Positions 44,744 through 54,220 are shown, counted from the stretch's first letter. The stretch is DNA of 64,000 nucleotides from Bacillus marinisedimentorum (GCF_001644195.2 NZ_LWBL02000015.1:53427-117426), one strand, 5' to 3'. Translations and numbers: made by a program. Notes: generated from the letters alone by a model not told the origin.

Positions 44744-45352
44744 ATGAGTCAAAAAGGGAAGAGTGTGGAAAGGGGCCAGGCAATAACTTTCCGGGTCCCT
44801 TCCGATACACCCGACTATCTTTTAAAACAGCTGTCAAAGCTGAAAGAAAAAGAAAAACGAAATTTTTCCAGCAAAGTCGCAGAATTTGTTCTGAAAGGCG
44901 TTGGCGAGGATCTGGCTAAAGACAGGGAGACGATAACAATCCCTATGCCCCGCCAGCTAACGAAATCGCAGCGCAGCTGGCTGAAGCACGAGCATTCAGA
45001 GGCGCTGCTCGGAACGATTCTCTATCAGCTGCTAGCCGACCCAGTACGGGCAACAGCCCTTCTTACGTCGCTAAACAGCAGCACGATTGATATCGAGGAA
45101 GCATTGGACCTCCAGGAAAAATTGCCGGCATCTTTCGATAGAGTAGAACCAGGTGAAAAAGGCTACGAGCAGGAAACAGGACAGGACGAAGACAGCAGTG
45201 AATTTAATGATGATCTCGATGACCTCGAATCATTTGATATGGAGAAAGCGATGAATGATCTCCAGGAATCGAGGTCTGCACAGGACGAAGATGAAGGTGA
45301 TGAGGAAGAGGATGACCTGCTGGGCGGCTTCTTAACTAAAATGAATAAATGA
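44744..45352 (+). CDS. parR: ParR-like ribbon-helix-helix partner of ParM
   Basis: A 202-residue protein whose N-terminal 55 residues look like a ribbon-helix-helix DNA-binding domain ('QAITFRVPSDTPDYLLKQL' then 'RNFSSKVAEFVLKGV'). A second helical part follows ('LLGTILYQLLADPVRATALL'), then a long acidic tail ending in 'DDLLGGFLTKMNK'. ParR-type adaptors bind parC through the N-terminus and cap ParM filaments with an acidic or hydrophobic C-terminus, so the layout fits. It starts nine bases after the ParM-like gene. Sequence identity to known ParR proteins is not evident. Confidence 0.75.
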   Translation: MSQKGKSVERGQAITFRVPSDTPDYLLKQLSKLKEKEKRNFSSKVAEFVLKGVGEDLAKDRETITIPMPRQLTKSQRSWLKHEHSEALLGTILYQLLADPVRATALLTSLNSSTIDIEEALDLQEKLPASFDRVEPGEKGYEQETGQDEDSSEFNDDLDDLESFDMEKAMNDLQESRSAQDEDEGDEEEDDLLGGFLTKMNK

Positions 45353-45357
45353 ACAGA

Positions 45358-45385
45358 AACGGTCCGGCTGCGGGGCCGTTTTTTG
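45358..45385 (+). terminator. Terminator of the parMR-like operon
   Basis: ACGGTCC pairs with GGGCCGT around a seven-base loop, followed by TTTTTTG. Confidence 0.8.
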
Positions 45386-45549
45386 TATGCAGCTTTGCGG
45401 TCCTTTTTATTTATTTTGTTCAAGTTGCTGCCGTCTTAATTATTCTAGTTGTACACTGGAATCTGGAGCGGTATAGGTTAAAGAGCACTTCCCGGGCTTT
45501 TTACAACACTTTAAAGAAAGAATGGCGATTGGTATGAATCAGCAAAATC

Positions 45550-46115
45550 ATGCCGTGTGACACCATTGACGTTTGTCTCCTTGCGGGTAAAATCATGCTT
45601 GAAACCGGGGCGGAAACATACCGAGTTGAAGATACGATGCGCCGGATCGCAGGGCACTTTGGCATAGCGGATACCCACAGTTACTTAACTCCGACTGGCA
45701 TTTTCTTTTCGATCGGAAGCAAGATTCCCACCCAATTGATCAGAATCTCTGAACGTTCGACAGACCTGGAGAACGTGTCGAAAGTCAACGATATTTCCCG
45801 GAAAATAACGAGCGGAATCTTCACCGTGAATGAAGCATTCCCGGAATTGCGCCGTGTAGAAATGTCCCGGCAGGGGTACGGAATGGTTACCCGGATTGCA
45901 GCAGCAGCGGTTGCCAGCGGATGCTTTGCCAACATGTTTCAGGCTGGGTGGCAAGATTTTTTATCTTCCATCACAGCAGGTGGAGCCTTTATGTCCATCG
46001 GCTTGTAGAAATGAAATCATTGCTGAATTCATTGGCTCCGCTATGATCGGACTTCTTCATCCTTTCAGGAATCGGTGCTGTACTGGATAAAATTATTATC
46101 CTTTATAAATATTTT
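45550..46115 (+). pseudogene. Decayed threonine/serine exporter (ThrE N-terminal half)
   Basis: The frame from 45550 gives 'DVCLLAGKIMLETGAETYRV', typical of ThrE/YjjP proteins, and continues to 'SGCFANMFQAGWQDFLSSIT' before a premature stop at 46008. Similarity then resumes in a second frame ('IIAEFIGSAMIGLL', about 46015-46060) and a third ('IGAVLDKIII', about 46070-46100), and the last 90 residues are missing. The N-terminus also seems frame-shifted, since ATG AAT CAG CAA at 45535 is out of phase. Several frameshifts show a non-functional remnant; the partner gene is absent. Confidence 0.85.
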
Positions 46116-46232
46116 AGAGTCCGGTTCAATTGAATCGGATTATTTTTTTGTAACAAAAGGTGCAGCAAAATGCCAATTTTGCGCTGGAAAACACTGCGAA
46201 TCGGTATGCCAAAACTTTTCTATCAATAAAAA

Positions 46233-46266
46233 TAACAGGCGAATTCGTATACGAATTCGCCTGTTA
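46233..46266 (-). terminator. 34-bp perfect palindrome, terminator of the InhA gene
   Basis: Arms TAACAGGCGAATTCGTA and TACGAATTCGCCTGTTA pair without any mismatch. On the minus strand it is followed by TTTTTATTG, consistent with terminating the protease gene 80 bases upstream. Confidence 0.85.
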
Positions 46267-46346
46267 ACTGCCTTGGTATTCTATTTTTGCATTTGAAGCA
46301 ATGGCATTCCTGTTGAAGAAGTGTGTGGGTGCCTCATTCTTCTTTG

Positions 46347-48746
46347 TTATTTATGAAGCAATACTTTACCAACTGTACCATCTGCACTTTGGCCGGTGAC
46401 ACGGAACTTCAGGCCGTATTCAGGAACATTGCGACCTGCATCAAGAAGGCCTTTGTTGCTGTAATCAGCGCTGTCATCAAACAGAGGTGTGCGCGCTGTG
46501 TAGTTGTCTTTCATTGTAATGCCGAGAAGGCCGGTGTAATCCAGGAACATTGCATCAGATTGTTCAAGGCTGAAAGCCGCATCATGCATCTGATAACGAG
46601 TGGACCCAACTGCACCGTCACTCCAATAGTTAAGGTGCTGATCACTATCGACTACTCCCAGGAAGCCATCACCAGGGTGTACGCCTGTCCAGTTTTCACT
46701 GTATGCATTATCGACATACCAGACAACAAGTCCATCATCGAATGTCATAAGGCTGTCGCCGCGGCGGATGTTGGCAAGCCCTTCATCGACACCGTTATGG
46801 CTGCGCCATTCAAGCAGGTAGTAATGATCGGAACGCTTGATGCCGTCATTTTTTGTAAAGCCGTCAAGTGCGACTTTTGCATCGCCTTCCGCGTCGTCAA
46901 ACAGCACTTGCTCACCGTCAACTGTAATGGAAAGATCATCAGCAAACAATCCAGGATTGGATACTGCTGCATCTGTCACATATTCGATCGCAACTTCGAC
47001 TTCCTCCCCTGCATAAGCTGAAAGGTCGAAGGAAGCATCAATCCATCCGCCGGAAGAACCGGTGATACCGTTTCCGAGGTTTGAGCCGTAAGGGTTTGTG
47101 TTAGTCGTAATGTCACTTGCAATCGGTTCGCCATTCACAGTCACGTATGCATAATCCCAATCGGTTTCGATATCGTACCACGTTTTGAAGTCAAATGTAG
47201 CATTCGCAGCGTTTGTCAAATCCACTGTAGTTGATAGTACATTGTGCAAATTATCCGCACTGCCGGAGAAGTATTCATAGTCGCCGCTGAACGGCTCGTT
47301 GATAACCGTCTCTTTTTGCGGGAGATTCACTTTTACCACATCATTGTTTGTACCTTTTGTTGCTGCTTCGTCCAGAAGGACTTCCATCCCTTTACTGTCA
47401 ATATCTTCAACATTCACTTCTGTTCCTGACAGCCAGTTGCCTTTTGTCCCCTTGTTATCAACTACAGCTGTTGCTTGCAGCATTTCCTTTGCATACGGGC
47501 TGAATCCGGTAGGCATTGCGCCTGGAATGTCACCTGCCCAGCTGCCGCTTGCCATGATCGACCAGTAGCTTACTGCTTCACCTGCACCTGTATATTGCGT
47601 ATCATACTCATCCGGAAGGCCAAGATCATGGCCGAATTCGTGCGCCATGACGCCGACTGCACCGTCTTCAGGTTCGATTGTGTAGTCATAAGCAGCCATC
47701 GGACCGCCCCAGTAGCCGACGTCAGCTTGTGTTCCGGATATCGGGAAGACGCCGCCAAGATTCCAGCGGTGCGACCAGATTGCATCAGAACCAAGCGATC
47801 CGCCGCCTGCTTCTTCACCGACACCGGAATGAATGACCATCAAGTGGTCGACAAGGCCATCCGGCTCAAGGAAATTGCCGTCACCGTCAAGGTCGTAACG
47901 GTCCCAGTGGTCGTAATCTGCAAGATTTACAGTTTCATCTGCAGCGGCCAGTTTTAGTGCTTCTTTTACAAGTCCTCGTGCATCTACATCATTTCCGTCG
48001 GGATCCGGATAGTTGCCTCCATATTCAGCTGCCGGCTTGCTCGCTGTATACCAGCCGGCAACTTCTCCTTCAACAGAGTAGCTGCCGCCGGACTGCTGTT
48101 CATAATATTGTTTCATAGAGTCATAGGTTTTGCCGTTCGGGCCAGTCCAGCCTCCGTCACCGAACAGCATATCTTGGTAATGCTGCTGTGAGTAGGCTTC
48201 GTCACCTTCATAGTACATATCTGTTTCATCAGAAGTCATTGAATTGTGAGGCTTGTCCGGGTAATCGACCAGCAATACGAGGACTTTATCTGTCCTTTTT
48301 TCACCGTTATAGGCTTCTTCTTCTACTGAAGAAGGCGTATTGTTCTTGGCAAGTCCAAGTTTATTTCCTTGCCCGTTCGTAAGGCTGTTGTTTTTTATTT
48401 GCTCCTGGAGCTTTCCTTTGGAAGCTTTTTCTTCATTGGCAAGCTCGCCCGCTTCTTTCTTGGCAGCAGCTGCTTTTTTCTGTAAAAATACATTTAATGC
48501 TTTTTCTGCTTCAGCAGCTGTTGCATTTTCTTTGATTTTTCCTTCTTTTTTCAGCATTTCGATGAGGCGCTCATCATTGGCGATTCCAAGGTCAACCGGG
48601 CCCTGATAGGAATGGTGGGCCGTTTTTGATGCTGGATTTGCCAGTACATTTTCCGGGCTTATACTGCTGCTTGCTGCTGTGCCGGCAAATGTGCCGACGC
48701 TTAAAGCGGCTGCCATAGCTAAGCCTGCAAGTTTACGAGTTTTCAA
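46347..48746 (-). CDS. ina: InhA-type M6 family secreted metalloprotease
   Basis: A 799-residue secreted zinc protease. A signal peptide occupies about residues 1-26 ('LAGLAMAAALSVGTFAGTA'), followed by a charged prodomain to about 140. The zinc motif is 'HEFGHDLGLPDEYD' near residue 369, and the C-terminal part holds a beta-sandwich with MAM-like 'FDFKTWYDIETDWDYAYVTV' repeats. Related InhA enzymes degrade antimicrobial peptides and matrix proteins and help spores escape host cells. The TTG start follows AAGGGGGAA. Single gene with its own terminator. Confidence 0.95.
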   Translation of the reverse strand: MKTRKLAGLAMAAALSVGTFAGTAASSSISPENVLANPASKTAHHSYQGPVDLGIANDERLIEMLKKEGKIKENATAAEAEKALNVFLQKKAAAAKKEAGELANEEKASKGKLQEQIKNNSLTNGQGNKLGLAKNNTPSSVEEEAYNGEKRTDKVLVLLVDYPDKPHNSMTSDETDMYYEGDEAYSQQHYQDMLFGDGGWTGPNGKTYDSMKQYYEQQSGGSYSVEGEVAGWYTASKPAAEYGGNYPDPDGNDVDARGLVKEALKLAAADETVNLADYDHWDRYDLDGDGNFLEPDGLVDHLMVIHSGVGEEAGGGSLGSDAIWSHRWNLGGVFPISGTQADVGYWGGPMAAYDYTIEPEDGAVGVMAHEFGHDLGLPDEYDTQYTGAGEAVSYWSIMASGSWAGDIPGAMPTGFSPYAKEMLQATAVVDNKGTKGNWLSGTEVNVEDIDSKGMEVLLDEAATKGTNNDVVKVNLPQKETVINEPFSGDYEYFSGSADNLHNVLSTTVDLTNAANATFDFKTWYDIETDWDYAYVTVNGEPIASDITTNTNPYGSNLGNGITGSSGGWIDASFDLSAYAGEEVEVAIEYVTDAAVSNPGLFADDLSITVDGEQVLFDDAEGDAKVALDGFTKNDGIKRSDHYYLLEWRSHNGVDEGLANIRRGDSLMTFDDGLVVWYVDNAYSENWTGVHPGDGFLGVVDSDQHLNYWSDGAVGSTRYQMHDAAFSLEQSDAMFLDYTGLLGITMKDNYTARTPLFDDSADYSNKGLLDAGRNVPEYGLKFRVTGQSADGTVGKVLLHK

Positions 48747-48901
48747 GCTGGTTCCCCCTTATATTGTAAAAAAAGTGTAGATTTTGTATTACGAGTGTAA
48801 ATATATAACATTATTCTGAAAAATTCATCTATTCGCACAAAAAGGATTCTTTCGTCCCGCTAAATATGTCATATTTTAGGACTTATGAATCATAAAAAGA
48901 A

Positions 48902-48930
48902 TGGACCGCTTTAAAGAAGCAGTCCACTTA
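48902..48930 (-). terminator. Terminator of the 5'-nucleotidase gene
   Basis: TGGACCGCT pairs with AGCAGTCCA with one mismatch, followed on the minus strand by TTCTTTTTATG. It lies about 65 bases past the stop codon. Confidence 0.7.
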
Positions 48931-48991
48931 AGTGTTAATGTATTTGAGTGAATAAAATGGTGTCAAAATGTAATGTATCGTAATGGTATTT

Positions 48992-50440
48992 CTATATAAT
49001 TTCGTATGTTCCCACATAGCCCTGCTTCAGGTCAGGGTGCTTGGACAAATACTGTTTCATTATTTCCACTGCCGGTTGATTCAATGTCGAGCGGTTCCGT
49101 CCATATTTCTCCGGAATGCCCTGTTTTGTTATATAGACAGCTTTATAGGTTTTATCAGGATTTAGTTTTTCGTTCCCGATAAAGAGCTGTTCGACTCTCA
49201 AGCCATGAGGGTTTTCAAGCTTTACATAAGCTTTATAGCCAAGGCCGCGCTTCATGTAGCCGTTTGACTGTCTATAAGGGTCACGTGAGTATGTCGTTTC
49301 GATGGCTTCTTCGAGCATGAGCAGGATTTCAGCGCCGGACAGTTCGGCAGTCATGACGGCAGGGTTCATCGGTACGATATTATATAGGTCATTTACCGTG
49401 ACTTCACCAGGAGGGATGGGCGCTCCATATCGCCAGCCGTGCGAGAATGCAAGATCGGCACCGCTGTAATCAAGCAGGGCGTTCATTAGGAAATTATCGG
49501 TTGTTGATTCAATATTCATTCCGCGGAAAAGGAGAGAGAAGGTAGTCCCTGCCTTTTCGGATAGTTTGCCACGGTACGGTTCAAGAGCATTTTCTACTTG
49601 CTTTTTTACTTCAGGGTCTTCCGGGATATCTGGCGTTATTTCGATTAATTCGTGATGGTGGCTGATGACCCGGCCATTGGAAACTTTAAGATCAAGCCGG
49701 CCCAGAAAAGATCCGTGTGCCCCTGATTGAATGACAAGCGTGTTTCCAAATTGCACAGGCTCATACAGCCTGTTGTGGGTATGGCCGCTGAGGATTACGT
49801 CGATTCCCCTTACTTCCTTCAGGAGTTCCATATCCTGGGCAAACCCCTGGTGGGATAGCAGAATGACGATATCTGCGTTCTCTTCCTGTTTTACCTTATG
49901 AATGAGATAAGGAAGTTCTTTTTCGGCCTCTTTAAAATATACGCCTTTAGCGAAATGCTTCGGCATCTGACTCCCGACGTACGGGCAGGCTAGCCCGATG
50001 ACGGCAGCTTTCACACTGCCGGTTTCCTTTATGATATACGGCTTGAAGTAATATTCATTCGTGCCGGCATCAAAAACATTACAGGCAAGTACCGGGTAGT
50101 TCAGTGACTGCTGCAGTGTTTTTAGCCGGTCTGGCGTATAAGCAAAATCCCAGTGCCCGGTCATGCCGTCAAGCCCGAGAACATTCAATATCGGAATCAT
50201 TGCTTCCCCTTTTGATTCAACGGGCAGGAAGGTTCCGTGAAACGTATCTCCGCTGTCAAAAAAAAGGGCCTGTCCGTCCGTTTCATCCTTGATTTTTTTC
50301 ACTGTTGATGCCATTCTTGCAAACCCTCCTGCTGTTCGGGTGACAGGGCCATTTTCTTCAAAGAATACTTCGGCATGCGGTTCCAGGTAGCCGTGGGTGT
50401 CGTTCATTTGAATGAGGGTGATATTTTGTGAGCCGGCCAA
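48992..50440 (-). CDS. Cytoplasmic 5'-nucleotidase-like metallophosphoesterase
   Basis: A 482-residue calcineurin-like enzyme. N-terminal metal-site motifs are 'LIQMNDTHGYLEPHAEV', 'LFFDSGDTFHGT' and 'GMTGHWDFAYTPDRL' (in place of the usual GNHEFDYG), then 'VILLSHQGF' and 'VILSGHTHNRLYEPV'. The C-terminal substrate domain follows from about residue 290. No signal peptide is visible, so it probably works inside the cell, unlike most family members. The GHWDF variant is also typical of SoxB-like proteins. TTG start with AAGGAGG upstream. Confidence 0.87.
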   Translation of the reverse strand: MAGSQNITLIQMNDTHGYLEPHAEVFFEENGPVTRTAGGFARMASTVKKIKDETDGQALFFDSGDTFHGTFLPVESKGEAMIPILNVLGLDGMTGHWDFAYTPDRLKTLQQSLNYPVLACNVFDAGTNEYYFKPYIIKETGSVKAAVIGLACPYVGSQMPKHFAKGVYFKEAEKELPYLIHKVKQEENADIVILLSHQGFAQDMELLKEVRGIDVILSGHTHNRLYEPVQFGNTLVIQSGAHGSFLGRLDLKVSNGRVISHHHELIEITPDIPEDPEVKKQVENALEPYRGKLSEKAGTTFSLLFRGMNIESTTDNFLMNALLDYSGADLAFSHGWRYGAPIPPGEVTVNDLYNIVPMNPAVMTAELSGAEILLMLEEAIETTYSRDPYRQSNGYMKRGLGYKAYVKLENPHGLRVEQLFIGNEKLNPDKTYKAVYITKQGIPEKYGRNRSTLNQPAVEIMKQYLSKHPDLKQGYVGTYEII

Positions 50441-50647
50441 GTTACTCGTCCTCCTTACATAACGTTCTTTCTATTTTCATACCCGTAACTGTAAAGCGAT
50501 ATACCCGGAAGGCTATCATCGTGCCTGCGCATTTCGGAAAATAAAGCTTGCCGAAAAGAAAAGGGGTGATTATAATGGTTTCTATTGCGGCCTGTTTTCA
50601 AGCAGGCTGCGGGGCGGGAGAGGGAAATAAATAGAGGAAGAAAAAGA

Positions 50648-51946
50648 GTGCGCAACACGTTCGAACAACATTTTAAGCTGAAAGAAGAAGAAACGACTTT
50701 CGGGAAGGAAGTCCTGGCCGGATTTGTCGCGTTCTTCACTGTCGTTTATATTATCGCTGTCAATTCAGCAATCCTTTCAGAAGCTGGGATACCGATTGAA
50801 GCAGCGGTGTTGGCTACGATTTTCACATCAGCGGCCGGCTCCATCCTGATAGGATTGTGGGCTAACGCGCCTATGGTCCTTGTCCCAGGCATGGGGGTCA
50901 ACGCCATGTTTTCTTATACGATTGTTCAGGCAATGGGGCTGACATGGCAGCAAGGCCTCGCGGTTGTCTTCATTTCGGGGCTGTTTTATACGGTTATTGC
51001 GTTCACACCGCTTACCGGCATCCTATCAAGGGCTATTCCGGACTCACTGAAGGACTCGATTACGGTAGGGCTCGGTCTTTTCCTCGCATTGATCGGTCTT
51101 GAAAAAGGCGGGATTGTCCAAAAAGGGGAGCATTCGATTCTGGCACTCGGTGACATCGGGGAACCGGCTGTCCTCCTGTCCATTGTGACACTGTTAATCG
51201 CTGCCGCTCTGTTTGCCTGGAATGTGCCGGCCAACTTTTTAATCAGTATTGTGATCGGCACCGCTCTTTCCGTGTTTACGGGTGTGACTGATATGCACGG
51301 GACGGGAGGTCCGGCTCCAAAACAATCAGGTTTTGGCGAAGTGTTCATGAGTATGGATTTCGGGAACAGCTTTTCTATGGTATTTTGGATTGCCGTGTTT
51401 TCACTCACAATGGTGCTCGTTTTTGAAAATATCGGCCTTGTCCATAATCAGGTCACAATGCTGCAAAGGCCCGCGGCCTTTACACCCGCGTTCCGGTCTA
51501 ACGCTTTCGCTTCTATGTTTTCAGGTATTTTCGGCACAAGCCCGACTGTATCTGCCGTTGAGAGTGCGGCTGCGATTACAGCAGGCGGACGGACAGGGAT
51601 CACTTCAATTACAACCGGTTTGCTGTTTTTGGTGTCTGTCTTTTTTATTCCGTATGTGAAAATCATTCCGGATAGTGCCATTGCGCCGGTGCTTATCATT
51701 ATCGGCTCGCTGATGCTGCATAACATTAAAAATATCTCGTTTCATGATATGTCCGAAGGGTTTCCGGCCTTTCTTGTCATCATCATGATTCCGTTTTCGT
51801 ACAGTATTGCTGACGGAATCGGATTCGGCTTCATTGCTTATCCGGTAATGAAACTGCTATCCGGGAAACCGAAGGAAGTCTCCTTTCCGCTTTATGTCAT
51901 TGCAGGTTTGTTCCTGATCAATTTCATTATGCACGGCATGGGTTAA
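50648..51946 (+). CDS. NCS2-family purine permease
   Basis: A 432-residue transporter with about twelve to fourteen membrane segments, of the AzgA/PbuG-PbuO type that imports guanine, hypoxanthine or adenine. Typical sequence: 'GFVAFFTVVYIIAVNSAIL', 'GMGVNAMFSYTIVQAMG', and 'GTSPTVSAVESAAAITAGGR'. The GTG at 50648 follows GAGGAAG; an upstream ATG in the same frame would add a hydrophilic stretch. No purine riboswitch could be recognised in the 200-base leader, although a hairpin occurs at 50587-50610. Confidence 0.9.
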   Translation: MRNTFEQHFKLKEEETTFGKEVLAGFVAFFTVVYIIAVNSAILSEAGIPIEAAVLATIFTSAAGSILIGLWANAPMVLVPGMGVNAMFSYTIVQAMGLTWQQGLAVVFISGLFYTVIAFTPLTGILSRAIPDSLKDSITVGLGLFLALIGLEKGGIVQKGEHSILALGDIGEPAVLLSIVTLLIAAALFAWNVPANFLISIVIGTALSVFTGVTDMHGTGGPAPKQSGFGEVFMSMDFGNSFSMVFWIAVFSLTMVLVFENIGLVHNQVTMLQRPAAFTPAFRSNAFASMFSGIFGTSPTVSAVESAAAITAGGRTGITSITTGLLFLVSVFFIPYVKIIPDSAIAPVLIIIGSLMLHNIKNISFHDMSEGFPAFLVIIMIPFSYSIADGIGFGFIAYPVMKLLSGKPKEVSFPLYVIAGLFLINFIMHGMG

Positions 51947-51956
51947 CAAAGAAAGT

Positions 51957-52016
51957 GGTGTCTGGCCGCCAATGCGTTGTTTCGATAACGCAGCGGGATC
52001 CAGGCACCTTTTTTTG
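51957..52016 (+). terminator. Terminator of the purine permease gene
   Basis: GGTGTCTGG pairs with CCAGGCACC with one wobble, with an inner stem TGCGTT/AACGCA, followed by TTTTTTT. Confidence 0.85.
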
Positions 52017-52095
52017 CTGCAATGATGTAAAATGAACAGTGAGAGGACCGGAAAAAGACTGTTTGATAAACCGATTTGCAAGAGGTGGAGAAACG

Positions 52096-52782
52096 TTGAA
52101 AAAAATTTTATTGATAGAAGATGAACCAGCAATTGCGCGGGTATTGAAGGCATATTTGCAAAAGGAAGGGTTTCACGTGGAACAAACCGCAGAAGGCAAT
52201 GAAGCTGTCATGCTGTTTGAAAAAGCACATCCGGATCTTGTGCTGCTCGATGTCATGCTGCCGGGCCGGGACGGCTGGAGTATTTTAAAAGAAATCCGCC
52301 GAAAAAGCTCAACTCCTGTCATCATGCTTACAGCATTAGGAGAAGTCGATAGCAGGCTTTCAGGCCTTAATGAAGGGGCGGACGATTATATAACAAAACC
52401 CTTCGCTGCTGATGAAGTCGTAGCAAGGGTGAAAGCGGTATTGCGCCGTTCCCGTTCAATTATGGAAGATAATGATATCATGTTTTTTGGCAGCTTGATC
52501 ATCAATGAAAAGGCACATACCGTCACGCTGAATGGATTGGAAATAGCGGTGACACCGCGGGATCTGTCACTGCTTCTGTTTCTCGCCCGCCACCCGAATC
52601 AGACATTCACAAGGGAACAGCTGCTGGACCGGGTATGGGGCCTTGATTATGAGGGGAGTGACAGGGCAGTGGACCTGGCGGTGAAGCGGCTGCGGCAGGC
52701 CCTCCACAACTGGCCAGTGGAGGAAGGGGAAATCAAAACGGTCCGCGGATTGGGGTATCAGTTCAGTGTCAGTGGAAAATAA
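52096..52782 (+). CDS. OmpR-family response regulator
   Basis: A 228-residue regulator. Receiver domain: acidic pocket 'LLIEDEPAIARVL', phospho-acceptor Asp52 in 'LVLLDVMLPGRDGW' and Lys101 in 'DDYITKPFAADE'. C-terminal winged helix with 'LTPRDLSLLLFLARHPNQ'-like sequence and 'RAVDLAVKRLRQAL'. TTG 52096 follows AGAGGTGG. The stop overlaps the kinase start by about 17 bases, so the two are coupled. The signal and target genes are unknown. Confidence 0.92.
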   Translation: MKKILLIEDEPAIARVLKAYLQKEGFHVEQTAEGNEAVMLFEKAHPDLVLLDVMLPGRDGWSILKEIRRKSSTPVIMLTALGEVDSRLSGLNEGADDYITKPFAADEVVARVKAVLRRSRSIMEDNDIMFFGSLIINEKAHTVTLNGLEIAVTPRDLSLLLFLARHPNQTFTREQLLDRVWGLDYEGSDRAVDLAVKRLRQALHNWPVEEGEIKTVRGLGYQFSVSGK

Positions 52783-54193
52783 CCGCAACAGAACTCCGCT
52801 GCTCCAGTATTGGACAACCCGTTATGTGGCGACACTTTTGGCTGGGCTGCTTGTGATAGGCGTTGTTTCTGCCTTTTGGATTCAGCATACAACGCTGCAA
52901 AACCGCCTTGATTTAACGAGACTGCTTGCAGAAGAAACGTCAGACCGGGTTGTCGACAGCGAAGGGACAATCATATTCGGTACGGTTTTATCAAGGGTCC
53001 TTGATGAGCGGCAGCGCATGCTCAACCTGGATACCGATATGGTTACAGCGGTTTTGAACCAGGAAGGACGTGTGCTTTTCAGCAAACCCCAGCAAGCATT
53101 CTCACGGCAGGCCGCCCCATTTCCGCCTGGCCTCCTCGCTGGCGGGGATGATACTCAAAAAATCACACTTGATGGCGGAGAGAAAGTGTATCTTGTCAAG
53201 GCGCCGATCGAGTTTAACGGTGTGACAGCAGGCTGGGTCGTCATTTTGCAGTCGGAAAGGGACCTGGAGCGTGTCAATCAGGAATTCGGATTGCTTGCGG
53301 TGATGCTTATAAGCCTCGGCCTGCTTGGCTGGGTTGTGATATATTTTCTGTCACGCAAGCTTTCGCAGCCGATAAAAGAGGTAGCAGAGGCCGCACAGCA
53401 GATTGAGAACGGAGATTATCACGTATCACTGCCGGAGGATGCAGCAGGCCGGGAAGTTCATGAACTCGTCCAATCATTCAAGGAAATGTCGCAGCGCCTT
53501 GACAACCTGGAAAAGATGAGAGCGGAACTGCTGGCAAGTGTTACCCATGAACTGAAAACACCGGTTGCATCGATAAGCGGAATCAACCAGGCCTTAAAAG
53601 ATGGTGTGATTGAAGGGGAGGAAGCCAGGGAGCTTCTGGAAATCTCTTTGAAAGAGGGCAAGCGGCTTGAAGCCATGATTAAAGACTTGCTTGATTTCAA
53701 CTCATTCGCAGCAGGTGCTGTCACCTTGCATCAGGATACGTATGATCTTCACTCACTTGTCAAGGAAATCGCCCATCAGTGGAAGATTCCCCAGGAAATG
53801 AAAGAACTGAAAATTGAAGTGGAGGGAGCCGGCCGCAATCTTCTCGTTCGTGCCGATGCGGCCCGCCTTCAGCAAATTATGATCAACCTGTTGAACAATG
53901 CCGTACAGGCAATGGGTGGATCTGGACAAATCCTCATTTCCCTGGAACAGGGTGGGAAAGGTGAGGCTTTGATTGAGGTGCGGGATAATGGCCCGGGCAT
54001 TCCTTTAAATGAACAGGATTTGATATTTGAACGGTTTTACAGAGGGGAAGGAAAAAAACATAAAATACGCGGACTGGGAATCGGCCTTCCATACAGCCGG
54101 ATGCTGGCCCGGGCGATGGGCGGCGATTTGCTTTTGAATGAAAGCAATGAATGTGGAACGGCTTTTTTATTGAAGCTTCCGCTTGCCGGATAG
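52766..54193 (+). CDS. Sensor histidine kinase
   Basis: A 475-residue membrane kinase. Two membrane segments (about 19-38 and 171-193) bracket an extracytoplasmic sensor domain of about 130 residues; a HAMP domain follows, then the phospho-accepting His261 in 'LLASVTHELKTPVASISG', and the ATP-binding domain with the N box 'QQIMINLLNNAVQAMGG', G1 'VRDNGPGIPLNEQD' and G2 'RGLGIGLPYSRML'. It would phosphorylate the response regulator encoded just before it. GTG start. Confidence 0.92.
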   Translation: MSVENNRNRTPLLQYWTTRYVATLLAGLLVIGVVSAFWIQHTTLQNRLDLTRLLAEETSDRVVDSEGTIIFGTVLSRVLDERQRMLNLDTDMVTAVLNQEGRVLFSKPQQAFSRQAAPFPPGLLAGGDDTQKITLDGGEKVYLVKAPIEFNGVTAGWVVILQSERDLERVNQEFGLLAVMLISLGLLGWVVIYFLSRKLSQPIKEVAEAAQQIENGDYHVSLPEDAAGREVHELVQSFKEMSQRLDNLEKMRAELLASVTHELKTPVASISGINQALKDGVIEGEEARELLEISLKEGKRLEAMIKDLLDFNSFAAGAVTLHQDTYDLHSLVKEIAHQWKIPQEMKELKIEVEGAGRNLLVRADAARLQQIMINLLNNAVQAMGGSGQILISLEQGGKGEALIEVRDNGPGIPLNEQDLIFERFYRGEGKKHKIRGLGIGLPYSRMLARAMGGDLLLNESNECGTAFLLKLPLAG

Positions 54194-54220
54194 ATTGATG
54201 TACTGACTTGGTTCTGTGAA

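Noticed and set aside
46323..47021. 232-codon plus-strand frame opposite the InhA protease
   Set aside because: Antisense of a clear M6 protease gene, with Cys/Ile-rich nonsense composition.
50441..50647. Purine riboswitch before the NCS2 permease gene
   Set aside because: The leader lacks the conserved loop words and the paired stems of the guanine/adenine aptamer; only one unrelated hairpin is present.
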